A DNA stretch of 64,000 nt, taken from NCBI GenBank assembly GCA_963753185.1, contig CAVWBO010000007.1, positions 1,302,001 to 1,366,000 on the forward strand. Reading direction: 5' to 3'. This DNA is from SZUA-442 sp963753185 (GTDB taxonomy: Bacteria > Actinomycetota > Acidimicrobiia > Spongiisociales > UBA5794). The position numbers and the translations under genes are program-made. Each line of letters starts with the position of its first letter. Within the stretch, counting starts at the first letter, position 1. This document shows, piece after piece, positions 8,102-15,925 of this stretch. The notes beneath the pieces are model-generated. The model ran no database searches. It was not told where the DNA came from and saw only the letters and a list, made by a program, of their open reading frames with translations.

Positions 8102-8395
8102 GAACGCGCTCAGCTCAGCGAGTCGAGCACGATCGACCTCGTAGTACGCCCACCTCCCGCGCTGCTGCCTCGTGACCAAGCCTGCTTCGAGGAGCACCTT
8201 GAGGTGATGGCTGACGGTCGGCTGGCTGACCTCGAGCGGCTCCGTGAGATCGCACGCACACTGTTCGTGTGAGGCTGCGATCAGGCTGTAGAGCCTGAGA
8301 CGCGTTGGATCGGACAGGGCCTTGAGGCGCCCCGCCATCTCGGTGGCCGACGTCTCATCGAGTGGGCTGCAGCACAACGGTTCGCAACAATCCAT
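8033..8395 (-). CDS. arsR: ArsR-family metalloregulator, As/metal-thiol type
   Basis: A 120-residue ArsR/SmtB repressor. The winged helix includes KALSDPTRLRLYSLI and the recognition helix region SQPTVSHHLKVLLEAGLV, followed by the wing RQQRGRWAYYEV. The sensor motif in the third helix reads EQCACDLTE, with Cys46 and Cys48 corresponding to the CxC arsenite site of classical ArsR. Unusually, the N-terminus carries two further Cys pairs (CC at 3-4 and 8-9), which could complete a soft-metal site. It diverges from a gene for an 18-residue Cys-rich peptide, and two palindromic operators lie between them, so it probably represses that gene and itself. The ribosome binding site AAAGGTGG precedes ATG 8395. 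Its 3' end overlaps the kinase gene by 69 bases. Confidence 0.93.
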   Translation of the reverse strand: MDCCEPLCCSPLDETSATEMAGRLKALSDPTRLRLYSLIAASHEQCACDLTEPLEVSQPTVSHHLKVLLEAGLVTRQQRGRWAYYEVDRARLAELSAFLAPVGIQRVPEHDGDLRSPVSR

Positions 8396-8405
8396 GGATC
8401 CACCT

Positions 8406-8433
8406 TTGACTCATAGACAGATGTCTATATCAT
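8406..8433 (+). promoter_or_regulatory. promoter of the Cys-rich micropeptide gene
   Basis: The -35 TTGACT (8406-8411) and -10 TATCAT (8428-8433) are each one mismatch from consensus and lie 16 bases apart. The spacer is occupied by the first ArsR-type palindrome, the usual geometry for a repressor that blocks RNA polymerase. Confidence 0.7.
8413..8428. promoter_or_regulatory. candidate ArsR operator 1
   Basis: ATAGACAGATGTCTAT: arms ATAGACA and TGTCTAT around a 2-base centre, lying inside the promoter spacer. It shares the ATAGAY…RTCTAT frame with operator 2; the two centres are 26 bp apart. Confidence 0.75.
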
Positions 8434-8434
8434 A

Positions 8435-8458
8435 ACATATAGATGATCATCTATATGT
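8435..8458. promoter_or_regulatory. candidate ArsR operator 2
   Basis: A perfect 24-bp palindrome with arms ACATATAGATGA and TCATCTATATGT. Its inner 16 bp, ATAGATGATCATCTAT, match the layout of operator 1. It would cover the predicted transcription start of the micropeptide gene. Confidence 0.8.
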
Positions 8459-8517
8459 ATGTCCCGTGTCCGTCTCGCCGATCGGCGGATCGATGCGGGT
8501 GGAAGGAGGTGCGATCC

Positions 8518-8574
8518 ATGACCGACGGAACATGCTGTCCCGACGAGGAGTGTTGCGGCAATCCTTGCTGCTGA
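8518..8574 (+). CDS. 18-residue six-cysteine micropeptide under ArsR-type control
   Basis: The reading frame encodes MTDGTCCPDEECCGNPCC and a TGA stop: six cysteines in three CC pairs among 18 residues. It is too short for ordinary gene callers, but the support is strong. AGGAGGT (8504-8510) lies seven bases before ATG 8518, a near-consensus promoter (TTGACT/TATCAT) lies upstream with an operator in its spacer, and a 13-bp hairpin closes the unit at 8609-8645. The peptide is acidic and has no signal or membrane segment, so it should be cytosolic. Its composition resembles a minimal metallothionein or phytochelatin-like thiol chelator, and the neighbouring repressor has a CxC metal sensor. Metal binding is inferred from composition and context only; a leader peptide or small metallochaperone are alternatives. 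Confidence 0.75.
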   Translation: MTDGTCCPDEECCGNPCC

Positions 8575-8608
8575 TGCGGCGTCGGTGAACCCGGCCCGAC
8601 ATTGAGCT

Positions 8609-8645
8609 CGAACGTGCGCCCGCCGGACCGGTGGGCGCACGTTCG
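8609..8645 (+). terminator. terminator hairpin after the micropeptide gene
   Basis: The arms CGAACGTGCGCCC (8609-8621) and GGGCGCACGTTCG (8633-8645) pair perfectly over 13 bp around an 11-base loop. No T-run follows, as is common in high-GC actinobacteria. It separates the micropeptide unit from the gene starting at 8681. Confidence 0.75.
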
Positions 8646-8680
8646 TGGGAGAATCGGTGCGAACACGAGGAGAAGGGCCC

Positions 8681-11437
8681 ATGACCACCACATTCGTGCC
8701 TGCCATCACCGAGGATCCGCCAGAGGGATATCCATCGGACTGGGAACAGAGCGTCGTGCTCAAGGACGGCGGAACCATGCGGATCCGCCCCATCGCCCCA
8801 GGTGACGCAGACGGTCTCCAGGACCTCGTCCGGTCGATGTCATCCGAGAGCAGCTACTTCCGCTTCTTCAGGGTGAAGAAGGAGCTGACCGCAGAGGAGC
8901 TCCACGACTTCACGATCCTCGACTACTCGACGAGGATGGCCTTCATCGCCATCCTCGACGGCCGCATCGTCGGTGTCGGCAGGTACAACACGGCCGAGGA
9001 CGAGCCGAACCTCGCCGAGGTGGCGTTCACCGTGGCCGACGGCATGCAGGGCCGCGGCATCGGAACAGTCCTCCTCTTCCGTCTTTCGGCGTATGCACGA
9101 TCGCGGGGTATCACCGGTTTTCGAGCCTTCCTGCTCGCAGACAACCACGCGATGATGCGCGTGTTCCGCAACGCGGGATTCAGCCTCACGCGCGAGATCG
9201 ACGAAGGCGTGTACACGGTCAACTTCCCGACGATGGAGTCCGATGCCGTCCTCGAGGCAGAGGGTGAGGCCGAGCGCCGCGCGACGGCGGCGAGCCTGAT
9301 GCCGATCTTCTACCCCCAGTCGATCGCCGTCATCGGTGCGAGTCGCAACAAGGCGTCCATCGGTGGGCGCCTCTTCAACAACATCATCAACTCCGACTAC
9401 CGCGGACCCGTGTACCCGGTGAACCCGAAGTCGCCGTTCATCCGGTCCATTCCCACGCTCCCATCGGTGAAGGACATCCCGGTACCGATCGACCTCGCAT
9501 TCATCGTCGTGCCGGGCCCGAACGTGATCGACGTCGTCAGGGAGTGCGCGGAGAAGGGCGTAAAGGGCCTCTGTGTGATCTCTGCGGGGTTCTCGGAGAC
9601 GGGCGAAGCAGGCGCTCGTGCCGAGGAGGAACTCCTCGAAGTGGTTCGCGAAGGCGGCATGCGCATGATCGGCCCCAATTGCATGGGTCTGCTCAATACG
9701 GACCCTGCTGTGAGCCTCGACGGGCAGTTCGGACCGCTGCCGGCACGCCGGGGAAATGTGGCCATGTCAAGCCAATCCGGTGCCCTGGGCCTCGCGATCC
9801 TCGACTACGCACGCAACCTCGGCATCGGGATCTCGACGTTCGTGTCGGTCGGGAACAAGGCCGACGTTTCAGGCAACGATCTCCTCCTCTTCTGGGAGGA
9901 CGACCCCAACACCGACGTGATCCTCCTGTATCTCGAGTCGTTCGGCAATCCACGCCGCTTCGGGCGGATCGCACGGCGGATCGGCAAGCGCAAGCCCATC
10001 GTCGCCGTGAAGTCCGGCCGCACCGCCGCTGGAGCGAGGGCGGCATCGAGCCACACGGGGAGCCTCGCGAGCAGTGACGTAGGTGTCGACGCCCTGTTCC
10101 GCCAGGCGGGTGTGATTCGGGTCGACACGCTCGAGGAGCTCTTCGACGTGACCTCCCTCGTCTCGAACCAGCCGGTGCCCGCGGGGCGCAGGGTCGGCTT
10201 GATCACCAATGCCGGCGGTCCGGCGATCCTCGCCGTGGACGCGCTCGAATCGCAGGGTCTCGAGGTGCCCCCGCTGTCGGACGAACTCCAGGCGAGGATC
10301 CATGCGTACCTGCCTGCTGACGCATCGGTCACGAACCCGGTCGACATGATCGCCGCCGCAGGCCCGGCGGAGTACAAGCAGACGATCGAGATCCTGATGG
10401 GAAGCGACGAGATCGACACCCTCATCACGCTCTTCATCCCGGCGTCGAGCGAGGGCGTACCGGAGACTGCAACGGCAATCAAAGAGGCGGTCGAGGGATC
10501 GCCGCACGACAAGACCTTCATCAGCGTCTACATGCACAGCGGTGGTGCGCCGACGGAGCTCGCCTCCCGAACCGCGAAGTTCCCCGTCTTCCCGTTCCCC
10601 GAGCGAGCGGCGAAGGCGCTCCGGAGGGCCGTCCAGTACGCGGAGTGGCTCGATGAGCCCGTCGGCGAGCACGTGATGTTCGACGACGTCGACAGGGCCG
10701 CGGCCCGTGCCGTCGTCGAACGAGCAGTCGATGGCGTCGATGAGTCAGGCGCATGGCTCGATCCCGATTCCGTGGACGCAATCCTGCGGGCGTACGGCGT
10801 CCACATACCTCGCTCGGCCGTGGTGTCGACTCCGGAAGAAGCGGTCGCCTTCGGGGAGTCCCTCGGCGGCCCGATCGTGCTCAAGGTCATCTCGCCGTCC
10901 GCCGTCCACAAATCCGACGTCGGCGGCGTCGCGCTCGACGTCTCCGGTGAGGACGGAATCCGGTCAGCCTACGAGCAGGTCGTGAACGCTGTCCCCGACC
11001 CCGAGGGAGTCCTCGTCCAGGAGTTCGTCCACGGGGGCCATGAGGTCCTCATCGGCATGGTCGAGGATCCGAACTTCGGCCCACTCATCGTCTTCGGACT
11101 CGGTGGCGTCTTCGTGGAGCTGATCGGGGACGTCGCGTTCCGCATCCATCCACTGACGGACGTCGACGCACGGGCGATGATCGGCGAGGTCAAGTCGGCC
11201 CGCCTTCTCGAGGGCTATCGCGGGGGTCCCGAGGGTGACATCGACGCCGTCGTGGACACCCTGTTGCGGGTGTCGGCCCTCATCGAGGACCTTCCCGAGA
11301 TCTTCGAGATGGACCTCAATCCTGTCAAAGTCGGCACGCCGGGGGACGGTGTGCGTATCGTGGACGCCCGGATCAAGGTACGGCCCGTGCAGGGGAGTTG
11401 GATCCCCTCCCGAGCCGACATGCCCTTCACACTGTGA
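8681..11437 (+). CDS. GNAT acetyltransferase fused to NDP-forming acyl-CoA synthetase
   Basis: A 918-residue fusion. Residues about 25-190 form a GNAT domain with the acetyl-CoA loop DGMQGRGIGTVLL. From about 205 comes a succinyl-CoA-synthetase-type module: a CoA-binding Rossmann domain (SIAVIGASRNKASIGG), ligase domains with the phospho-His loop SSHTGSL (His458), and an ATP-grasp half (GGPIVLKVISPSAVHKSDVGG, EMDLNPVKV). This GNAT-first architecture occurs in actinobacteria; relatives with the opposite order (Pat) acetylate lysines of acyl-CoA synthetases. Here the phospho-His loop is kept, so synthetase activity is possible as well as protein acetylation. ATG 8681 follows GAGGAGAAGGG. The CBS-BON gene lies ten bases downstream, presumably in one operon. 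Confidence 0.9.
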   Translation: MTTTFVPAITEDPPEGYPSDWEQSVVLKDGGTMRIRPIAPGDADGLQDLVRSMSSESSYFRFFRVKKELTAEELHDFTILDYSTRMAFIAILDGRIVGVGRYNTAEDEPNLAEVAFTVADGMQGRGIGTVLLFRLSAYARSRGITGFRAFLLADNHAMMRVFRNAGFSLTREIDEGVYTVNFPTMESDAVLEAEGEAERRATAASLMPIFYPQSIAVIGASRNKASIGGRLFNNIINSDYRGPVYPVNPKSPFIRSIPTLPSVKDIPVPIDLAFIVVPGPNVIDVVRECAEKGVKGLCVISAGFSETGEAGARAEEELLEVVREGGMRMIGPNCMGLLNTDPAVSLDGQFGPLPARRGNVAMSSQSGALGLAILDYARNLGIGISTFVSVGNKADVSGNDLLLFWEDDPNTDVILLYLESFGNPRRFGRIARRIGKRKPIVAVKSGRTAAGARAASSHTGSLASSDVGVDALFRQAGVIRVDTLEELFDVTSLVSNQPVPAGRRVGLITNAGGPAILAVDALESQGLEVPPLSDELQARIHAYLPADASVTNPVDMIAAAGPAEYKQTIEILMGSDEIDTLITLFIPASSEGVPETATAIKEAVEGSPHDKTFISVYMHSGGAPTELASRTAKFPVFPFPERAAKALRRAVQYAEWLDEPVGEHVMFDDVDRAAARAVVERAVDGVDESGAWLDPDSVDAILRAYGVHIPRSAVVSTPEEAVAFGESLGGPIVLKVISPSAVHKSDVGGVALDVSGEDGIRSAYEQVVNAVPDPEGVLVQEFVHGGHEVLIGMVEDPNFGPLIVFGLGGVFVELIGDVAFRIHPLTDVDARAMIGEVKSARLLEGYRGGPEGDIDAVVDTLLRVSALIEDLPEIFEMDLNPVKVGTPGDGVRIVDARIKVRPVQGSWIPSRADMPFTL

Positions 11438-11447
11438 GGAGGTGGGG

Positions 11448-12065
11448 ATGCACGTTCGGGACCTGATGACGACCGACGTCGTGGCAGTTGGCCCGACGAC
11501 CTCGACGCGCGATGCGGCGCGGATGATGTTCCGATACCGCGTGTCCGGTCTTCCCGTCGTGGATCCGGACGACCACGTGCTCGGGATCATCACCGAAGGC
11601 GACTTCCTCGAGATGGAACTCAAGCGCGTCGACCACGGCGAGGTCAATCCGGAGGTGAGGGACATCATGTCGCACTCGGTGCTTTCGGTGGCCCCCGACC
11701 TCGAGGTCATGGATGCGGCTCGCTTCATGCTCGAACACTCGGTCAAGCGGGTTCTCGTGGTCGAGGACGGCAAGATGGTCGGCATCATTTCCCGCTTCGA
11801 CATCGTCGCAGCCTTCACCCGGCCAGATGACCTGATCGAGGATGAGATCCGCGAAGACCTCATCAGGAGGGTCCTCTTCGTCGACCCACAGACCGTGGAC
11901 GTGTCGGTCGCCAACGGCGTGGTGACGTTCGTCGGCACCATCGGCACGCGCACGGAGGCTCGCCTCGTCGAGGAGCTCGCACGCCGCCTCGACGGCGTGG
12001 TGGGAGTCGAGAACAACCTCGACTGGAGGATCGACGACACGGGAACCGATGGTCGGGAAGGGTGA
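11448..12065 (+). CDS. CBS-pair protein with C-terminal BON domain
   Basis: A 205-residue soluble protein. Two CBS motifs (residues about 5-60, DLMTTDVVAVGPTTSTRDA and LGIITEGDFL; about 70-125, DIMSHSVLSVAPDLEVMDA and VGIISRFDIV) form a Bateman module that typically binds adenine nucleotides. A short BON domain follows (about 135-200, VANGVVTFVGTIGTRTEA and GVVGVENNLDW), a fold associated with membranes or lipids. The gene begins ten bases after the GNAT/acyl-CoA synthetase stop, with GAGGAGGTGGGG as ribosome binding site, and its last 17 bases overlap the next gene. An energy-sensing accessory to the upstream enzyme is a reasonable inference; no catalytic residues are present. Confidence 0.88.
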   Translation: MHVRDLMTTDVVAVGPTTSTRDAARMMFRYRVSGLPVVDPDDHVLGIITEGDFLEMELKRVDHGEVNPEVRDIMSHSVLSVAPDLEVMDAARFMLEHSVKRVLVVEDGKMVGIISRFDIVAAFTRPDDLIEDEIREDLIRRVLFVDPQTVDVSVANGVVTFVGTIGTRTEARLVEELARRLDGVVGVENNLDWRIDDTGTDGREG

Positions 12066-12888
12066 GGGCCGCGGCCACGAGGATGTGACGATCGCCTGGG
12101 AGGGGATGGATCCTCCCACCGCCGAGATCTGTTTCGCCCATGCGAACGGCTTCACCAAGGCCCTCTGGCGGCCGATCGTCCGCAGGGTCCTCGAGCATCA
12201 CCCAGCGATGCGGTGGGTGTCGTTCGACTTGCGCGGTCACGGCGACAGTGGCATTGGCTCGCCACCGAACCGATGGGGCATCCACGGACTCGACGCGCTC
12301 GGGATCCTCGGTGACGCATCAGGCCTCCTGGGCGTCGGGCACTCGATGGGCGGCACCGCGCTCGTGCGAGCGGAGCTGCATCGTCGTGGAACGTTCGATC
12401 GGCTCGTCCTGATCGAACCGATCATCTTCCCTCCGCCCTTCGAGCGAGCAGACATACCGCTTGCGCGGATAGCCGAGAAGCGGAGGAGGGTGTTCAAGGA
12501 CCGCGCTCATGCCAGGGAACGGTTCGCCGAAGGCGCCTTCGCCGATTGGGATCCTGAGGTGCTCGACCTCTACATCGACCATGGCTTCGCCGATGGACCC
12601 GAAGGTTTGACGATCAAATGCGAACCCGCCGTCGAGGCAGACAACTACCGCGAGGGTGGCAACCACGACACGTGGGACAGGCTCAGTGAACTCGACATCC
12701 CGGTCGTCCTCGTGACGGGGGAGCGATCCGATACGCACCACGGTGGCTACCTCGACGCGCTCGTGGGACGATTCCCGAATGTCGAGCTCGTCGTCATCGG
12801 GGGTGCAGGGCATCTGGTGCCGATGGAGCGACCCGAGGCAATCGCGGATCTCGTCGTGTCCGCATACGGCTCGAAGCGCCGGGGCTGA
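12049..12888 (+). CDS. alpha/beta hydrolase, possible MenH
   Basis: A 279-residue alpha/beta hydrolase with the nucleophile elbow GHSMGG (Ser99), an oxyanion region HANGFTKALW, the early strand FDLRGHGDSG and the catalytic His in GAGHLVPMERP; the acid is probably in VTGERSD. No signal peptide is visible, so it is cytosolic. It overlaps the CBS-BON gene by 17 bases and ends 36 bases before menF, which is why MenH (SHCHC synthase) should be considered. The general hydrolase motifs do not decide this, and the close coupling to the CBS-BON gene argues for membership of that upstream unit instead. Substrate unknown. Confidence 0.8.
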   Translation: MVGKGEGRGHEDVTIAWEGMDPPTAEICFAHANGFTKALWRPIVRRVLEHHPAMRWVSFDLRGHGDSGIGSPPNRWGIHGLDALGILGDASGLLGVGHSMGGTALVRAELHRRGTFDRLVLIEPIIFPPPFERADIPLARIAEKRRRVFKDRAHARERFAEGAFADWDPEVLDLYIDHGFADGPEGLTIKCEPAVEADNYREGGNHDTWDRLSELDIPVVLVTGERSDTHHGGYLDALVGRFPNVELVVIGGAGHLVPMERPEAIADLVVSAYGSKRRG

Positions 12889-12924
12889 TCACGGCGACCC
12901 TGCGGTGGTCGGTACCATCCCCTC

Positions 12925-14241
12925 ATGAACCTGGTGACCCGTGACGAAGTCGCCGCACTCTCGGCCAAGCTGCCGCAGGGAGGCGGGCTCAGGGTTGCAC
13001 GGTTGGACGCATCGATCGATCCATTCGACTTCGCCCGCACCGGAGCGGCGCTCGTTGATCGGGCGGTCGCCATGGCACTCCCGTCGGGGGATCGGCTCGT
13101 CGGCCTCGGTACGGCGTGGCACCGCGCCGAGCGTGGGCCCGATCGCTTCCGCCGCATGCGCGATGCGATCGGCGGGATCGACGACGAGGATCTGCTCCTG
13201 TTCTTCGGCTACTCGTTCCTCGACGAGATCGTCCCGAATGGCCAGTGGCGAAATTACGCACCTGCGGAGGCATTCATCCCACGCATCGGCATCCAGCGAA
13301 TCGGGGATCGCACGAGGCTCGTGATCGCGATCCCACCGGGCGAACGGCCCGATGCCACACTCGATCTGCTTGCGACCATGAAGCACCCAGAGCCGATTCC
13401 CGTCGTCGACTTCGGTGACCACACGATCGAGTCGCATCCGGGAGTCGCGGAGTGGGCCGGCATCGTCGATTCGGCAACGAAGGTGATCGCTGCCGGTGAG
13501 CTCGACAAGGTCGTCCTCGCACGTTCCGTGAGGGTCACGAACACCGAACCCGTTGCGATCCTTCGCGTGTTCCGCCAGCTCGTGGCCTCCTATCCGCAGT
13601 GCTACACGTTCGCGTGGAAGTCCGGCAGCAGCGTCTTCATGGGCTCGAGTCCCGAACTCCTCGCACGGGTGGCGGACGGATCCTTCCGGTCGAACCCGCT
13701 CGCGGGATCAGCGGCTCGAGGCGAGGGTGAGGACGAGGACGCCGAGATCGGGGCCCGGCTCCTCATGTCCGCCAAGGACCAGGAGGAGCACCGTCTCGTG
13801 GTCGCCGACATGAAAGAGCGGCTCGAACCCCTCGTGACGAACCTCTCGGTTCCCGCGAGGCCCTCGCTCAAGAAGATGGCGACCGTCCAACACCTGTCCA
13901 CGGTCATCGAGGGAGAGGTCGGTGCCGGAGTGGGAGTGATCGACATCGTGGATGCCGTTCACCCGACACCAGCGGTCGGCGGCGTCCCGAGGGCGGAGGC
14001 AATCGCCCACATCGCAGCCCACGAGCCCGTCGATCGTGGTTGGTACACGGGGGGGATCGGATGGGTTTCTCCCGGTGGAAACGGGGAGGTCGCCATCGGC
14101 CTGCGGTGCGGCCTCATCGACGGGGCGACGACCGACCTGTTCGCGGGTGCAGGAATCGTCGCTGACTCCGATCCGGCATCGGAGGTGGTCGAGACGCGAC
14201 TGAAGCTACGTCCGCTCCTCGACCTCATCGCTTCGACGTAA
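12925..14241 (+). CDS. menF: isochorismate synthase
   Basis: Converts chorismate to isochorismate, the first committed step to menaquinone. The 438-residue protein has the chorismate-binding fold in its C-terminal two thirds, with LDKVVLARSV, SSPELLARV, PLAGSAARG, KDQEEHRLVV, QHLSTVIEG, HPTPAVGGVPR, GWYTGGIGWV and AGAGIVADSDPASE in the expected order. All residues lining the Mg/chorismate pocket appear present. Menaquinone rather than siderophore use is favoured because menD, menA, menB and menE follow within 5 kb. It is transcribed toward menD and their 3' ends overlap by 36 bases, so it is not in the same operon as the other men genes. Confidence 0.93.
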   Translation: MNLVTRDEVAALSAKLPQGGGLRVARLDASIDPFDFARTGAALVDRAVAMALPSGDRLVGLGTAWHRAERGPDRFRRMRDAIGGIDDEDLLLFFGYSFLDEIVPNGQWRNYAPAEAFIPRIGIQRIGDRTRLVIAIPPGERPDATLDLLATMKHPEPIPVVDFGDHTIESHPGVAEWAGIVDSATKVIAAGELDKVVLARSVRVTNTEPVAILRVFRQLVASYPQCYTFAWKSGSSVFMGSSPELLARVADGSFRSNPLAGSAARGEGEDEDAEIGARLLMSAKDQEEHRLVVADMKERLEPLVTNLSVPARPSLKKMATVQHLSTVIEGEVGAGVGVIDIVDAVHPTPAVGGVPRAEAIAHIAAHEPVDRGWYTGGIGWVSPGGNGEVAIGLRCGLIDGATTDLFAGAGIVADSDPASEVVETRLKLRPLLDLIAST

Positions 14242-15906
14242 GGCCTGCGCTACCGCATCCGCGATGAACGTGTGGTCGGATACGAGACGGGTTCGCTTCG
14301 TCTCCACCTCGATCAACTCCGGACCCCGGATCGGTGCCGCGACCGCATCCATGAGTGACGCCCGATCGTCGATGCGCCACGCCGGAACGCCGAAGGCACG
14401 AGCGATTCCGGAAAGGGCAAGTCCGTGGGGTGTGCCCCAATGGCGCTCGTACACGGTGGTGTCGATGACCGGTGAGCTTCCCTGGGGGAGCATCGAGAAG
14501 ATTCCCCCTCCGTCATTGTTGACCACCACGATCCGGAGCGGCACCTCGAGCGCAGCGGCTTCACCGAGGGCGGTCGCGTCGTGGAGCAGGGCGATATCCC
14601 CGACGAGGAGGGTTGTCGGGAGTCCTCCGAGCGCGGCACCGATCGCGGACGAGATCGTTCCGTCGATACCGTTCACGCCTCGGTTGGCGAGGACGACGAG
14701 GTCGTTCCTTCGGTCCGTGTACGCGTCGACGTCGCGGATCGGACGCGACGACGCGACGTAGAGGATGGAACCTCCGGGTACCCCAGCCGCGACGGCCCGC
14801 GTGAGCGCGGGCTCGTTCGGGAACTCCAGGGTGTCGATGGCCGCGGTCATCGCTCCCGTTGCCACGGCATCGAGGCCCCTCCAGCGTTCCCTGTACGATC
14901 CGTTGCGCACCGGCGTGGGCAGGCCGTTCACTGCGTCGAGGAAGGCCGTTGGATCGGCGTCGAGGCGAACGGATGCGGATGCGAGCGGATCGCCGTAGCG
15001 GCCGTCGTCGACGAGGATCTGCTCGACGCCGCACGATGCCAGCCACTGCCACAACGCCTTGGACGTCGGGATCGCGCCGAGGCGGACGATGAGGTCGGGC
15101 CGATTCGCGTCGAGGACGGGATATCCACCTGCCTGGGCCTGGGCGAGCAGGTCAGTGCGGTGGATCACGCTCGTGCCCGTGGCCGATGCCTGGGGATCGG
15201 CGAGGATGGGAGCGTCGAGACCGTGGGCCAAGCTCTCGAGCGCCCTGCCGAACCCGGTCCGCTGTCGTCCTCCCGCGATGATCATCACGGATTTGCCCGT
15301 GAACGATGGCAGCGAATCGAGGTCAGGGCCGAGCGGGTGGCCCGTGACCCTCATGGGTTCTGGGTCAGACGGACTGGGTACGGTGTCGGGCACGAGCGGC
15401 TCGTCGAACGCCACGTTCACGTGCACGGGGCCCGGCGTATCACCGATCGCCTCGGACACGGCCCCGTTGGCGATCTGTCGGCCGTCGCTCGTCTCATCTG
15501 CATCGAGGAACCGCTTCACGTGGCGGCCGTAGAGCTCGACCTGGTCCATCGTCTGTGGCGCTGCGGTGCCCCGGAGCCTCGCGGGCCTGTCCGCGGTCAC
15601 GACGATGAGCGGGGTCGAGGACCTGTCGGCTTCCACGATCGCAGGCAGGTACTGGGCCGCCGCCGATCCCGACGTGCACATCACGACCGCCGGGAGCCCC
15701 GTGGCTTTGGCGTAGCCGAGCGCCATGAATCCGGCCGATCGCTCGTCTCGTACGTTGCGATCCGCGATCCGCGGCTCGGTCGCCGTGGCGAGGATCAGGG
15801 GTGTGTGACGGGAGCCAGGGGATATGAAAGCCTCGGTCACGCCGCCGTCCGCGAGGCCACCGACGAACCGTGCGGCGAATCCGGCGTTTCGGTCGGCGGT
15901 GGTCAC
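14206..15906 (-). CDS. menD: 2-succinyl-5-enolpyruvyl-6-hydroxy-3-cyclohexene-1-carboxylate synthase
   Basis: Thiamine-diphosphate enzyme that joins isochorismate and 2-oxoglutarate. The 566-residue protein starts with the family signature GVTEAFISPGSRHTPL. The ThDP-activating Glu is in VRDERSAGF, followed by GLPAVVMCTSGSAAAQYLPA and the substrate region ADRPARLRG. The C-terminal domain has NRGVNGIDGTISSAIG, the metal-binding LVGDIALLHD and NNDGGGIFSMLP. Length and motif order are normal. It is the last gene of the minus-strand run menB, menA, menD; menA ends 19 bases upstream. GTG or other upstream starts are not needed because ATG 15906 precedes the usual N-terminus. Confidence 0.95.
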   Translation of the reverse strand: MTTADRNAGFAARFVGGLADGGVTEAFISPGSRHTPLILATATEPRIADRNVRDERSAGFMALGYAKATGLPAVVMCTSGSAAAQYLPAIVEADRSSTPLIVVTADRPARLRGTAAPQTMDQVELYGRHVKRFLDADETSDGRQIANGAVSEAIGDTPGPVHVNVAFDEPLVPDTVPSPSDPEPMRVTGHPLGPDLDSLPSFTGKSVMIIAGGRQRTGFGRALESLAHGLDAPILADPQASATGTSVIHRTDLLAQAQAGGYPVLDANRPDLIVRLGAIPTSKALWQWLASCGVEQILVDDGRYGDPLASASVRLDADPTAFLDAVNGLPTPVRNGSYRERWRGLDAVATGAMTAAIDTLEFPNEPALTRAVAAGVPGGSILYVASSRPIRDVDAYTDRRNDLVVLANRGVNGIDGTISSAIGAALGGLPTTLLVGDIALLHDATALGEAAALEVPLRIVVVNNDGGGIFSMLPQGSSPVIDTTVYERHWGTPHGLALSGIARAFGVPAWRIDDRASLMDAVAAPIRGPELIEVETKRTRLVSDHTFIADAVAQALRRSDEVEERT

Positions 15907-15925
15907 GGTCTGAGGCTATCGGATC

